In this document: piece by piece, positions 1 to 7,956 of the stretch | How the letters are laid out: each line of letters opens with the position of its first letter | Position numbering within the stretch: position 1 is the first letter of the stretch | DNA from: Tubulinosema ratisbonensis | Lineage: Eukaryota; Microsporidia; Tubulinosematidae | Reading direction: 5' to 3' | DNA: 23,426 nt | Assembly (NCBI GenBank): GCA_004000155.1 | Contig: RCSS01000252.1 | Coordinates: 1-23,426 of the forward strand | Notes under the pieces: generated by a model | Told to the model about the DNA's origin: nothing | The model's input: only the letters and a program-made list of their open reading frames with translations | Database searches by the model: none | Translations under genes and position numbers: made by a program

Positions 1-200
1 CCAATTAATATACACCTGTAAGTTATATTAAATGCTAATATTCTCTTCTCGTGTGTACATTGGAAGATTTGTGATGGTAAACTTGCATGATTAAAACCTT
101 TTTCTAGATCTACAAGATGCAAAGCATCAGTTGAAGTTTTATGTTCCTCTATAGGGGATTTAAAAAATTTTCTTTTATAACCTAATTTTCTTTTTAGAAT
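1..200 (-). other. Open-frame fragment without a start codon, running off the left edge
   Basis: Reading leftwards from a TAG at 203-201, one minus-strand frame stays open to the window edge (about 66 codons). It contains no methionine. The part nearest the edge (about 1-156) is visibly less AT-rich than the DNA to its right and has mixed amino acid content, for example LHLVDLEKGFNHASLPSQIF. I do not recognise the product. It may be a decayed gene or mobile-element remnant, or an internal part of a gene whose context lies outside the window. Chance openness is possible. Confidence 0.2.
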
Positions 201-252
201 CTAATTTTCTTTTTAAAAATTAAATTTTCCTTTTTATCAATCTAATTTCCAT
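182..252. repeat. Imperfect tandem repeat, about 20-bp unit
   Basis: About three and a half degenerate copies of a T-rich unit (core TAATTTTCTTTTT) sit head to tail from 182 to 252, beside the left-edge open frame. No gene is visible from here to 1016. The rest of 253-945 is A/T runs with no ORF, RNA gene or structure that I could recognise. Confidence 0.5.
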
Positions 253-945
253 TCAGGTAAATTAAAAAAAAAGATTTTTTATAATATTAAGTTAAAATTT
301 TTTTAAAAATGTAAAATTATTTACAAAGAAAAATAGTTAAATTAATTTATATAATTATTGAATTTTTATATATTTGGTTTAAAATTTTATTTTTTTTCAA
401 TCAAAATATTAAAATTATACTAATTTTATTTTTTACAGCTTTATTTAAAGTTAAAATGTATTTTTTTACAAACACATTTTATTAAAAAATAAATTTTCTC
501 CTTATGGCAAAAAATTAGATTAAAATATCATATAGGTAAATTGTCAAGAAAATAAAATAAAATGGCTATATGCTGTATTAATATGGCATTTTTTAAAATA
601 AAATTTTACAAAATTTTTAATATTTTAAATATTTTGATTTTAAAATATATTTTAGAAGATCTTTTTTTTAATATTTTAAAATATTAACTGTTCTATTCCT
701 ATTATATTTTAAATAAATTTTTATTTAAATTCTTTTTAATCAACTTTTTATTATTATTTTTCATGTAATCATTCAAAAGTAAGGTGGTCGAATTTCTTAA
801 ATATTTTAAGATTTAAATTAATATTTATAAATAAAGACTTTTCTAATTAAAAATCCAAAATTTAACAAACATCAAATTTTTCTAAATAAATAATGAAATT
901 TAAATTAATTATTTAAAATGTTAAAAATTATTTTTCATAAATTCA

Positions 946-993
946 AATTAAAAAATTAAATTATTTTTTAAAAAATAATTTAATTTTTTAATT
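946..993. repeat. Perfect 48-bp palindrome upstream of the PDCD5-like gene
   Basis: The 24 bases at 946-969 are the exact reverse complement of 970-993, with no spacer. The centre is TTTTTT/AAAAAA and symmetry breaks at 945/994. The element ends 10 bp before the CCC start-proximal signal of the downstream gene. It could extrude as a cruciform or fold back in RNA. In A/T-only DNA short palindromes are common, but 24 consecutive matching pairs is notable. Confidence 0.85.
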
Positions 994-1003
994 AATTAAA
1001 TAA

Positions 1004-1006
1004 CCC
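1004..1006 (+). promoter_or_regulatory. CCC start-proximal signal of the PDCD5-like gene
   Basis: A CCC triplet lies 10 nt before the ATG at 1017, inside otherwise A/T-only DNA. CCC-like motifs just upstream of start codons are an established feature of microsporidian genes and support both this start and the lineage assignment. Confidence 0.6.
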
Positions 1007-1016
1007 TCTTAACAAA

Positions 1017-1268
1017 ATGTCATATGATGATTTATTACCAAGAATACTTTCTAAAGATTCACTTGATAGGTTAAATAGAATTAAAATATTAAATAAGACA
1101 GAAGGAATTAAATTAGAGTCATTAGTTATAAATAAATTTAATGTTACCAGAAGATTTATTAGTGATGATGAGTTTATGGAAATTGTGAATGAAAATGAGA
1201 AACAAAAACAAAAAATGGAAGTTGTTTATAAGAGAAGAAACAGAGATGATGATTTAGAAGAAATTTAA
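1017..1268 (+). CDS. PDCD5/TFAR19-family protein (short form)
   Basis: The 83-residue product resembles the C-terminal two thirds of PDCD5 (programmed cell death 5, TFAR19), a small DNA-associated helical protein conserved from archaea to animals. The pattern fits: ILSKDSLDRLNRIKILN at about 10-26 corresponds to the family's ILDQSARARLSNL-type helix, a middle helix pair ends in FISDDEFMEIVN (47-58), and a basic plus acidic tail (VVYKRRNRDDDLEEI) corresponds to the KFNRRK...DDD ending. Human PDCD5 has about 125 residues, so the N-terminal helix is missing. The start is supported by the adjacent CCC signal and by an upstream in-frame stop. The family's role in microsporidia is unknown. In animals it is linked to TIP60 and CCT chaperonin, which cannot be inferred here. 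The RING gene follows on the same strand after a T-rich spacer. Confidence 0.72.
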   Translation: MSYDDLLPRILSKDSLDRLNRIKILNKTEGIKLESLVINKFNVTRRFISDDEFMEIVNENEKQKQKMEVVYKRRNRDDDLEEI

Positions 1269-1530
1269 ATAAATTATATATTTTATTATTTATTTCTTTT
1301 TTATTTTATTTCTTTTTTATTTTGTTTCTTTTTTATTTAATCTCTTTTTATATTATTTCTGTTTTATTTTATTTCTTTTTAATATAATTTTATTATTTTA
1401 TTTTATTATTTAATCTCTTTTTATATTATTTTATTTCTTTTTTATTTAATCTCTTTTTAATATAATTTTATTATTTTATTTTATTATTTTTTTCTTTTTT
1501 TAATATTATTTTATCTCTTTTTTATATGTA
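1269..1530. repeat. T-rich low-complexity tract with about 78-bp direct repeats
   Basis: The spacer between the PDCD5-like and RING genes is almost pure pyrimidine-rich sequence on the plus strand, built from variants of TTTATTTCTTTTT. A longer unit recurs: AATATAATTTTATTATTTT begins at 1381 and again at 1459, a 78-bp spacing, with matching flanks. It contains no gene. It must hold the 3' end of the upstream mRNA and the promoter of the RING gene. Confidence 0.7.
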
Positions 1531-1561
1531 AACCAATAAACAAATAATAACACATAAAACA

Positions 1562-1564
1562 CCC
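1562..1564 (+). promoter_or_regulatory. CCC start-proximal signal of the RING gene
   Basis: CCC directly abuts the ATG at 1565. This matches the microsporidian start-proximal pattern and implies a very short 5' leader, or that the first usable start is this ATG. Confidence 0.5.
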
Positions 1565-2134
1565 ATGGCAGATCAAAAAAAGAATGAACCAAAACCAATA
1601 ATTGTAGAAAACAAAGAAGAATCCACAGATATCTTAATATTAAGAAAAGAAAACACAGACAAACCTAACATAACATCAGAATCATCCTATTCAAATNNAG
1701 AATGCTCGTGTGGTTGTCGTGAATGTTCATTAGAGACAAGTATCTCAGAACTTTACAGTGATATGGTTTACTCTGACTTTTTTGAAGAATATTCCTGCGA
1801 ACACGATCATTTAGATGAATTAGAGGATAGGTTTAGGGATGAAGGTACCTCAGACACTTTTAGAGATTATTTTGAAAATGAAAGTGATTTTGATGTGAAT
1901 GATGTGTTTGTATTACCAATAGGATTAAACAATGATGAATTAAACAAACTAAATAGAGTAGAATATTCTCAGTTAATCACAAATATAAAAACATGTTCTA
2001 TTTGTTACACTGATTTTCTTAAAGAAGATACTTTAATTGAACTTAAATGTTTACATATTTATCATATTAATTGTATTGTTCAATGGTTAATTAGTAATAG
2101 AGACTGTCCTTATTGTAAAACATGTGTACTTTAA
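1565..2134 (+). CDS. RING-H2 zinc-finger protein, probable E3 ubiquitin ligase
   Basis: The 189-residue protein ends in a complete C3H2C3 RING: C144-x2-C147-x14-C162-x1-H164-x2-H167-x2-C170-x10-C181-x2-C184. The usual Ile after the first Cys pair region and the Trp (QW) between the last pairs are present, as in E2-binding RING-H2 domains. RING-H2 proteins generally recruit ubiquitin-loaded E2 enzymes. The N-terminal part is acidic and low-complexity, apart from a compact Cys cluster CSCGCRECS near residues 47-55 that might bind metal separately. No membrane segment is visible, so this is probably soluble. Two N bases lie just before the Cys cluster. The substrate is unknown. The start is supported by the abutting CCC. 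Confidence 0.8.
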   Translation: MADQKKNEPKPIIVENKEESTDILILRKENTDKPNITSESSYSNXECSCGCRECSLETSISELYSDMVYSDFFEEYSCEHDHLDELEDRFRDEGTSDTFRDYFENESDFDVNDVFVLPIGLNNDELNKLNRVEYSQLITNIKTCSICYTDFLKEDTLIELKCLHIYHINCIVQWLISNRDCPYCKTCVL

Positions 2135-2417
2135 AAGTAAAATATCTTTTATTTTNATTATATTATTGGTAATGAATATATTTTAGAAATATTATAATTT
2201 AAGTAAATAAAACTTTAATATAAAATTAATGTTTTAAAGAAATAAGTATTGAACTAAAACCTGTCCTTTAAATATTTGAATAATAGTAATATTTTTACTT
2301 TTTTTCTGTTAAAATATATATTGAATTGTTTAAAATATGTTATAATTTCATAAAATTAAAGTTTTTTATAAAAAATATGGGTTTTGTTTTATTAAAAATA
2401 GATGATTAATTTTATTT

Positions 2418-4613
2418 TTAATCAAATTGATTAATTGATATTTTTTTACAAACATCCTCTTCATTCAACAACCCAAACTCACAAAATTCTTGTGCCATCT
2501 CTTTAAAAAACCTTTTAGCAATTACTACTGCCATATCCACACTTAGATTGGAGTTACCTTCTTCTATCTGGTTAACAATCCATTTAGGAAGTTTGTTCTT
2601 TTTTTCTTTCGAGTCATATCGTCGATCTGCCAGGATCATCAGTCCATAATCATCTTTTGTGCGAAGTACTCTGCCTAGGCACTGCGCAGCATGTCTCATG
2701 GCATCAAATGTTAAAAATGAAGATTNTTTGATGCCTAGTTCTGTTTTTAAGAACTCTAANCTGGCTTTTAAAGGTACACTTTGAGTGAATTGGAAAGGTA
2801 TTCCCAGCAAAATTACACATCTTCCTTCTCCATGAGTAAAATCTACCCCTTCTGCCATTTTACCTCTCGCAACTGCAAATAAAATTGCGCCTCTACCATT
2901 ATCACAACACTTTTTATAATTTTCTAAAGCTAAAGTAGACTCTAAAAAGGAAGGTGTCTCAACAAAAATCAGCTTATTTTTAGAGATTTCTGAGATAAAA
3001 TACGATTCTGACCAAAGTGAAACTATTTCTTCCATATAAGAATAAGAGGGAAAAAAAACTACCATCCCATCAGGAACAGTTTTGCTCATTTCTAAAATCA
3101 ACGTACCATAATTCCTTACAACGCTTGGTTCACTTCGTAGATTAAAACTACTTGTTAAAATGTCTTTATTTTCGTAAGAAGGATCTATTACTCCGTGTGT
3201 TATATTCATATTATCACATTTTAATGACATCTGATCGTTTCCTTTTGTGACTATTAATGGAGAAATAGCGTTACGTCCCAAAGACACCCCTATTTCTATA
3301 CTATCTTTNGGAACAAAGCCAAGTATCTTTGGATAAAAATCTATCGGAGACAAAGTTCCACTCGTAACAACAACATTTCTAAACTTAAACACGTGTTTCA
3401 TCGCAATGGATGCATCCAAACAGACCAACCTTAAAGTAGGATTAAAGATACTTGGCGCTAAAGTGTCAAACGGTTCAAATATCACCTTAAACCCATTTCT
3501 ATACAAAGAAGCCATGGTTGTAAAATCAATTACTTTCTTCAAATCACTGATATCTTCTTTAAGTTCTAAAGAAGAAAGCCTTTCACTCAAAAAATTTAAA
3601 GATCTTTTCTCCAAAAAGGTGAGCTCTTTAATTGTGCTAAGAAGGTTGGTGGTATTTTCTATTGTNAAATGAGTTGTCTTTAATTTTGTTTTATAAAATT
3701 CTATAAGTCTTTTACACGCCGAAATAAAATGAACCTTGTTTCTCAAATTACCAGGTAAAAATTCTTTCCCATCACTTTCTAAATTATAAGTTGAAGAAAT
3801 ACTTTCTTTCTTTTCAACCAATTTTGTCAAATAATCCTTCAAATCTTTTTTCTCTTCTCTGACCTTTTCTTCAATAATTTTTAATGTTTTAGTAGAATTG
3901 TCTAAAGTGGTTCTTTTTAAGTTAAAAGAAAGTGCCTCTAAGCAATAATTGTCAATGTTGTGTGCTTCGTCTAAAAAAACAATACAATTTAATGAAAGTG
4001 TCTTAGTGACAATCTCATAAATTTGTGGGTCTATCAAATAATTATAAGTGTAAATTGTGCACTGAGCCACGGACATAAGTTTTCTAACCAAGTAATAAGG
4101 GCATAATCCTTTTTGTTTGCCTAATTCTTTGATATCTTCTAAAGAATAAACACCATAAACCAATTCATTAATTTTTAAAGTGTTTTGGTAAAAATCACAG
4201 TCTGGTAAAATGGACCTACAAACCAAATCTACTTTATTTGTCATTAAAACCTTTTCATTGATACAAAGATTCTTTTTGCTTGTCAAAGCGACACCCAAAA
4301 AATCATCTAATTCTCTCAAATCAAATATTTTAATAATTTTTTTAAGTTCGACAANAGCTTTTTCTACCTCAGGCACAGTTCTAGTAGCATAAATCAGTTT
4401 AGGTGTTGGTAATTTGTTATTTTTACAGTGTACATAATAACTTAAGTATGATGAAAGCAACGCAACAGTCTTACCAGTACCAGAAGGCATTTCTATTAAA
4501 AGATTACCTGGTGAAGATATATTTTTTATTAAGTTTGATATGTAAGTTAATTGTTCAGGGTAAATTTGTTCGTAAGGGAAGTGTATTTCTATTCCGTGTA
4601 ATAAGAATTTCAT
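2418..4613 (-). CDS. RAD3: Rad3/XPD 5'-3' DNA helicase of TFIIH
   Basis: The 731-residue protein is nearly full length for XPD/ERCC2 (about 760). It carries Walker A MPSGTGKT (42-49), the iron-sulfur domain with four cysteines at 117, 132, 139 and 171 in the XPD spacing (NLCINEKV, LVCRS, PDCDFY, GLCPYY), DEAH box 215-218 (DEAHNID), motif III SGTLSP (418-423), motif V ARGKMAEGVDF (582-592) and motif VI QCLGRVLR (644-651). These identify the TFIIH subunit that opens DNA in nucleotide excision repair and contributes to transcription initiation, acting in the nucleus. The 4Fe-4S ligands are intact, so it should still need an iron-sulfur supply. Several single N bases give unknown residues, but the frame is continuous. 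No CCC lies near the start. The paralogue Chl1/RTEL1 is less likely, given the near-identical layout to XPD. Confidence 0.95.
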   Translation of the reverse strand: MKFLLHGIEIHFPYEQIYPEQLTYISNLIKNISSPGNLLIEMPSGTGKTVALLSSYLSYYVHCKNNKLPTPKLIYATRTVPEVEKAXVELKKIIKIFDLRELDDFLGVALTSKKNLCINEKVLMTNKVDLVCRSILPDCDFYQNTLKINELVYGVYSLEDIKELGKQKGLCPYYLVRKLMSVAQCTIYTYNYLIDPQIYEIVTKTLSLNCIVFLDEAHNIDNYCLEALSFNLKRTTLDNSTKTLKIIEEKVREEKKDLKDYLTKLVEKKESISSTYNLESDGKEFLPGNLRNKVHFISACKRLIEFYKTKLKTTHXTIENTTNLLSTIKELTFLEKRSLNFLSERLSSLELKEDISDLKKVIDFTTMASLYRNGFKVIFEPFDTLAPSIFNPTLRLVCLDASIAMKHVFKFRNVVVTSGTLSPIDFYPKILGFVXKDSIEIGVSLGRNAISPLIVTKGNDQMSLKCDNMNITHGVIDPSYENKDILTSSFNLRSEPSVVRNYGTLILEMSKTVPDGMVVFFPSYSYMEEIVSLWSESYFISEISKNKLIFVETPSFLESTLALENYKKCCDNGRGAILFAVARGKMAEGVDFTHGEGRCVILLGIPFQFTQSVPLKAXLEFLKTELGIKXSSFLTFDAMRHAAQCLGRVLRTKDDYGLMILADRRYDSKEKKNKLPKWIVNQIEEGNSNLSVDMAVVIAKRFFKEMAQEFCEFGLLNEEDVCKKISINQFD

Positions 4614-4645
4614 ATTTTTAATAAATTATTAATTAAATAAAAAAT

Positions 4646-4750
4646 AAATATTTTTAAATTATTTATTCTTTATTTAATAATTTAAAATTCAAATATTTTT
4701 AAATTATTTATTTTTTATTTAATGATTTAAAATTCAAATATTTAATGATT
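4646..4750. repeat. 45-bp tandem repeat, two copies plus a partial
   Basis: The unit beginning AAATATTTTTAAATTATTTA starts at 4646 and again at 4691, with two or three mismatches between copies, and a truncated third copy begins at 4736. It lies immediately upstream of the RAD3 start, so it is part of that gene's promoter region. Confidence 0.75.
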
Positions 4751-5520
4751 AAAAAATCAAAAAATTATTATCAAAATTAAAAATGATATAATAGTTTTAA
4801 AATATTATAAATTTTTATTTTAACCTTTTTCTAATTAGATTTTTTCAAATACAACATATTAATAGAAAAAAATTTCAATTTATAAATTTTTATTATCAAA
4901 CGCAAAATTAAATTTTCATTATTAAAGTAATATAAAATAAAATATTATTTTATAGATTTAATTTAAATTGATGTTATAGTTAAATTATGGTTAACTTTAA
5001 ATTTTACAAAAGAATCTTAAATGAAATGAAAAAAATATAAATATTTATCGATAAATTTTACAATTTTAATTGAAAAAAAGAGTATTTTTTTATTTGTGGA
5101 TGTTACAGATAATTATTTTTTTTATTTACTTAATATTAACAATACAATTTTACACCCCATGATGACCAAGATGAGAATGTTCAGAGAAGAAAGAACCTTT
5201 TATAAATGTTATTCAAAGAGTTTTAATGTTTTCATACTACCAGGGATAAGTTCTTCAATAAGGAAGAACAATGGATTAAATTAAGGCAGAGAAAAAAACA
5301 CATAAATTTTTTTTTGAATTATAGACATTTTATTGAGAAAAAAGAATATTAAAACAACTTTTCAGGATATATTTTGTAATTTATAACAAAGCGATTTTAA
5401 TTAATAGGTTTATTTATTTTTTTTACGACTGTTATCTTATTTTTTTGTTGCTTTTGATAAGAAATCAATGCTAATATTTATCATTATACGTTTTATATAT
5501 AATATAAATGTTTATTCATT

Positions 5521-5690
5521 AAGAAACAGATAGTATAATATGTTTCTTATTAATATTGTTAGCGCAAGACATTGCGAAACGATTGCCAGCTTAAGCTAAC
5601 TCCATTCCCTCTATCGACTGCCTAAGTCTACCTTACCTTGTAGGTTTTTGTTGCAAGAAATTATTTCTGATTGTATTACAACCTTGTGAT
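5521..5690. other. GC-richer structured island, possible ncRNA or element relic
   Basis: At 5521-5548 an 8-bp perfect hairpin (AAGAAACA ... TGTTTCTT) is followed by about 130 bp with far more G and C than the surroundings. Nested complementarities are visible: GTTAGC at 5559 pairs with GCTAAC at about 5595, CGCAA/TTGCG lies within 5563-5576, and a CTAC/GTAG hairpin lies near 5628-5643. I could not match it to tRNA, 5S, U-snRNA, SRP or RNase P signatures. Both strands also have short open frames interrupted by stops, so a decayed mobile element is equally possible. Confidence 0.3.
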
Positions 5691-5980
5691 TTAATTTGGT
5701 ATTTAATTCGATAAATGTTGTCAAAATATATTTTTTTTACAAAATAAATTATCTTTTTGAAAAAACTTCAAATCAATTATGTTGTGCCAAATATATAGCA
5801 TAAATAAAATGATTCTTAAATTTATGTACTTTTAGTAAGTAATAATATATGAAAAAAAAACACTATAAAGAATATTTAATTTAATGTCAATTCTACAAAT
5901 TTTTAATAAGATCTCAAAACTGACCAATAAAAAAAATACTTTTGTTTTTTCAAAAGATAAAAAAAAATTAAAAAAATTAA

Positions 5981-5983
5981 CCC
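5981..5983 (+). promoter_or_regulatory. CCC start-proximal signal of the Tra2-like gene
   Basis: CCC lies 4 nt before the ATG at 5988, after a long A/T-only stretch. It supports this ATG over the next in-frame methionine (residue 8). Confidence 0.6.
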
Positions 5984-5987
5984 TTAA

Positions 5988-7373
5988 ATGACACAAACCA
6001 CAGACCATATGGGAGAAGAAAACAAGATAAACCACGAAACAAAAAGTGAAGAGACTAAAGAGACTAGCAATGCTGATAGCGGATGTACAGCTCAAGCCAC
6101 TTGGGGCACACCTCAAAAAGACGGCTTGAAAAAATCTTTCGACTTGAAAACCAATACACAAGTTTCGTTTGATGAGGAGAAGGAAGCAGTCAAAGAAACT
6201 AAAGATACTTGGGGAGCACAAGATTCTAAGAAAGAAAGTTCGTGGGGAACAAATGATACGAACAAAGAAAGCTCTTGGGGAACAAACGATTCAAAGAAAG
6301 AAGGCTGGGGAAACAATAACTGGGACAAGAAAAACGATTTTGAAGACACAAAACGAAGGAAGTTTGACGAACCAGGTAGGAGAACTTATAATGATCCAGC
6401 ACCAGCCAAGACCCTTGGCTTATTTGGATTATCTGTTCATGCCACTCAAGAAGATTTAGAAGAGTTTTTGAAAGAGAATATTCCAGAAATTCCTTACGAA
6501 AACTTTACTTTGGTAAAAGACAGAGTTACTGGTGAAAGCAGAGGATTTGCATTTTTACATTTTGAGTCAATTGAAAANGCAACCCAGGCAAAAGAAAAGT
6601 TGGATGGAAAGAGTATGAAGGATACTCCTGTGAGAGTAGCTTTTTCTATTAGCAAAGGAAACAGAAGAGAAAACTTTGGAAGTGGATTTGAAGGAGGAAG
6701 AGGTGACAGACCAAGAGGAGGCTTTGAAGGAAGAAGAGACAATTTCCAACGTGGTGATGATTTTAATGACAGAAGATCTTTTGGAAGAAGAGATGATTTT
6801 AATGACAGAAGGCCATCAGACAGAAGAGACGACTACAATGACAGAAGACAAGAGGGCTCTTGGGGAAGGTCTAGAGATCATGAAAGAACTGAGGGATTTC
6901 CACGCAGAGATGATTTTAGAAGGGATGACAGGTCTTTTGAAAGAAGAGATGATAGGTCTTTCGGAAGAAGAGACGATTTCAATGACAGAAGGCCATCAGA
7001 CAGAAGAGACGATTTTAATGACAGAAGGCCATCAGACAGAAGAGACGATTTTAATGACAGAAGGCCATCAGACAGAAGAGATGACTTTAACGATAGGAGA
7101 TCTTTCGGAAGAAGAGACGATTTCAATGACAGAAGACCATCAGACAGAAGAGATGATTTTAATGACAGAAGACAAGAAAATTCATCATGGGACTCTCGTA
7201 ATAATCGCAGTAGTGAAGGATCTTTTAATTCACGTGATAACAAAGATGGTTGGTCATCCGACAATTGGTCCAAAAAATCAGAAAGAGAAGATCGTTTTAA
7301 AAATTCTAATGACAGGTCTGATACAGTTGAAGAAAGAAAATCAAAAGACAATAACAATCTTTCAGGCTGGTGA
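5988..7373 (+). CDS. Tra2-like RRM protein with WG/GW motifs and Arg/Asp tandem repeats
   Basis: The 461-residue protein has three parts. Residues 1-135 are hydrophilic with WG motifs at W39, W75, W86, W97 and W107, several in a repeated SSWGTND context. Residues 142-224 form one RRM with RNP2-like LGLFGL (143-148) and RNP1 RGFAFLHF (185-192). The flanking TLGLFGLS and RVAFSISKG resemble the Transformer-2 RRM (CLGVFGLS ... RVDYSITKR). Residues 225-253 are an RGG-type patch, then 254-395 repeat RRDDFNDRRPSD, and the tail again has Trp motifs (W292, W401, W422, W427, W461). By homology it binds RNA, probably in the nucleus for splicing or mRNP assembly. Trp-Gly/Gly-Trp motifs in disordered sequence resemble Argonaute-binding hooks, but that role is inference. 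One N base lies in the RRM (residue 197). Confidence 0.8.
   Translation: MTQTTDHMGEENKINHETKSEETKETSNADSGCTAQATWGTPQKDGLKKSFDLKTNTQVSFDEEKEAVKETKDTWGAQDSKKESSWGTNDTNKESSWGTNDSKKEGWGNNNWDKKNDFEDTKRRKFDEPGRRTYNDPAPAKTLGLFGLSVHATQEDLEEFLKENIPEIPYENFTLVKDRVTGESRGFAFLHFESIEXATQAKEKLDGKSMKDTPVRVAFSISKGNRRENFGSGFEGGRGDRPRGGFEGRRDNFQRGDDFNDRRSFGRRDDFNDRRPSDRRDDYNDRRQEGSWGRSRDHERTEGFPRRDDFRRDDRSFERRDDRSFGRRDDFNDRRPSDRRDDFNDRRPSDRRDDFNDRRPSDRRDDFNDRRSFGRRDDFNDRRPSDRRDDFNDRRQENSSWDSRNNRSSEGSFNSRDNKDGWSSDNWSKKSEREDRFKNSNDRSDTVEERKSKDNNNLSGW
6747..7172 (+). repeat. Intragenic 36-nt tandem repeat (12-residue unit)
   Basis: Within the RRM gene, residues 254-395 are built from variants of DDFNDRRPSDRR or DDFNDRRSFGRR. 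Around 6985-7100 three copies of the 36-nt unit are nearly identical at the DNA level, whereas outer copies are diverged. That pattern indicates recent slippage or unequal exchange. Unit length is a multiple of three, so copy number can change without breaking the frame. Confidence 0.9.
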
Positions 7374-7550
7374 TTAAATTAACTAAGAATTTACTTTTAT
7401 AATTTAATTTTGTACACTTTCTTATTGGCTTTATATTACTTTGTTAGGGTTATAGTAATTTTATTTATCAAAACTTTAATTACCAAATTATTTTACAATA
7501 GAGTTTATTTATGTTTTTTATTTTTAGAGGAATGTTTTGTAAATAAACTG

Positions 7551-7607
7551 TATTTATTTAATTAATAAATAAATAAATAAAATTTTTTAAATTAAATTAA
7601 ATTAAAT
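7551..7607. repeat. AAAT/AAATT microsatellite between convergent genes
   Basis: The 310-bp spacer 7374-7683 separates the convergent 3' ends of the RRM gene and the tail-anchored protein gene. It contains runs of ATAAATAAATAAATA and AAATTAAATTAAATT and no visible gene. Confidence 0.6.
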
Positions 7608-7683
7608 ATTATTTAACATTAATATAATTCAATAAATAAATAATAATATAATTAAATAATAATTTAAAAAATATTTTTTAAAT

Positions 7684-7950
7684 TTAATATAATTTAATAA
7701 TTATTATTAATAATACAACTAATATTCCCACAAAAAATAAATAATTATTTCTTTTTCTTTTTACTATTTTATTTCTAAACTGATTAATTATATCAATTAC
7801 CTTATAAGTCTCTTCTTTTGTTAAATTTAATTTATCATATTTCTTTAATAAAGTATTTAACTCATCAATAAATTCTTCTTTTTCATCGAATAAAATAGAA
7901 TGGTCTTCCAAGACTGATTTTATAAAACTGGTTGAATCTTCATAACTCAT
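7684..7950 (-). CDS. Small tail-anchored membrane protein
   Basis: The 88-residue protein has a charged, helix-rich cytosolic part (1-62), a basic cluster VKRKR (63-67) and a single C-terminal hydrophobic helix at about 70-86, ending in KLY. This is the layout of a tail-anchored protein inserted post-translationally in ER, Golgi or mitosome membrane. SNAREs such as Bet1/Sft1 share it, but I do not see a convincing SNARE layer pattern, so no family is claimed. The start is supported by a CCC on the coding strand 3 nt before the ATG. It is convergent with the RRM gene. Confidence 0.65.
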   Translation of the reverse strand: MSYEDSTSFIKSVLEDHSILFDEKEEFIDELNTLLKKYDKLNLTKEETYKVIDIINQFRNKIVKRKRNNYLFFVGILVVLLIIIIKLY

Positions 7951-7953
7951 TTT

Positions 7954-7956
7954 GGG
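7954..7956 (-). promoter_or_regulatory. CCC start-proximal signal of the tail-anchored protein gene
   Basis: On the minus strand the sequence reads CCC, then three A, then ATG. It is an isolated CCC in A/T-rich DNA at the expected position. Confidence 0.55.

Larger units (their letters stand above)
4614..5987. other. Long gene-poor region between RAD3 and the Tra2-like gene
   Basis: About 1.4 kb separates the divergent RAD3 and RRM genes. It contains a 45-bp tandem repeat (4646 onwards), a weakly coding-like patch at about 5096-5390 broken by stops in every long frame, a hairpin plus GC-richer island at 5521-5690, and A/T runs elsewhere. I see no convincing intact gene. A 62-codon ORF at 5096-5284 has no recognisable similarity or start signal. 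Confidence 0.6.

Noticed and set aside
17..50. GTAAGT followed by TGCTAAT, resembling an intron 5' site and branch point
   Set aside because: No exon can be defined on either side at the window edge.
780..800. GGTCGAATTTC resembling a tRNA B-box
   Set aside because: No matching T-arm, anticodon arm or acceptor stem around it.
5832..6221. 129-codon minus-strand ORF overlapping the start of the RRM gene
   Set aside because: Antisense shadow rich in Phe, Ser and Leu; the plus-strand frame has a clear RRM and a start signal.
6985..7100. CRISPR-like evenly spaced 36-nt repeats
   Set aside because: Repeats are head to tail with no spacers, inside a eukaryotic coding frame.
6878..7357. 159-codon minus-strand ORF (Leu/Ser rich) and plus-strand ORFs in other frames over the RRM gene
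   Set aside because: Shadow frames of the 36-nt repeat; composition follows mechanically from the RRDDFNDRR codons.
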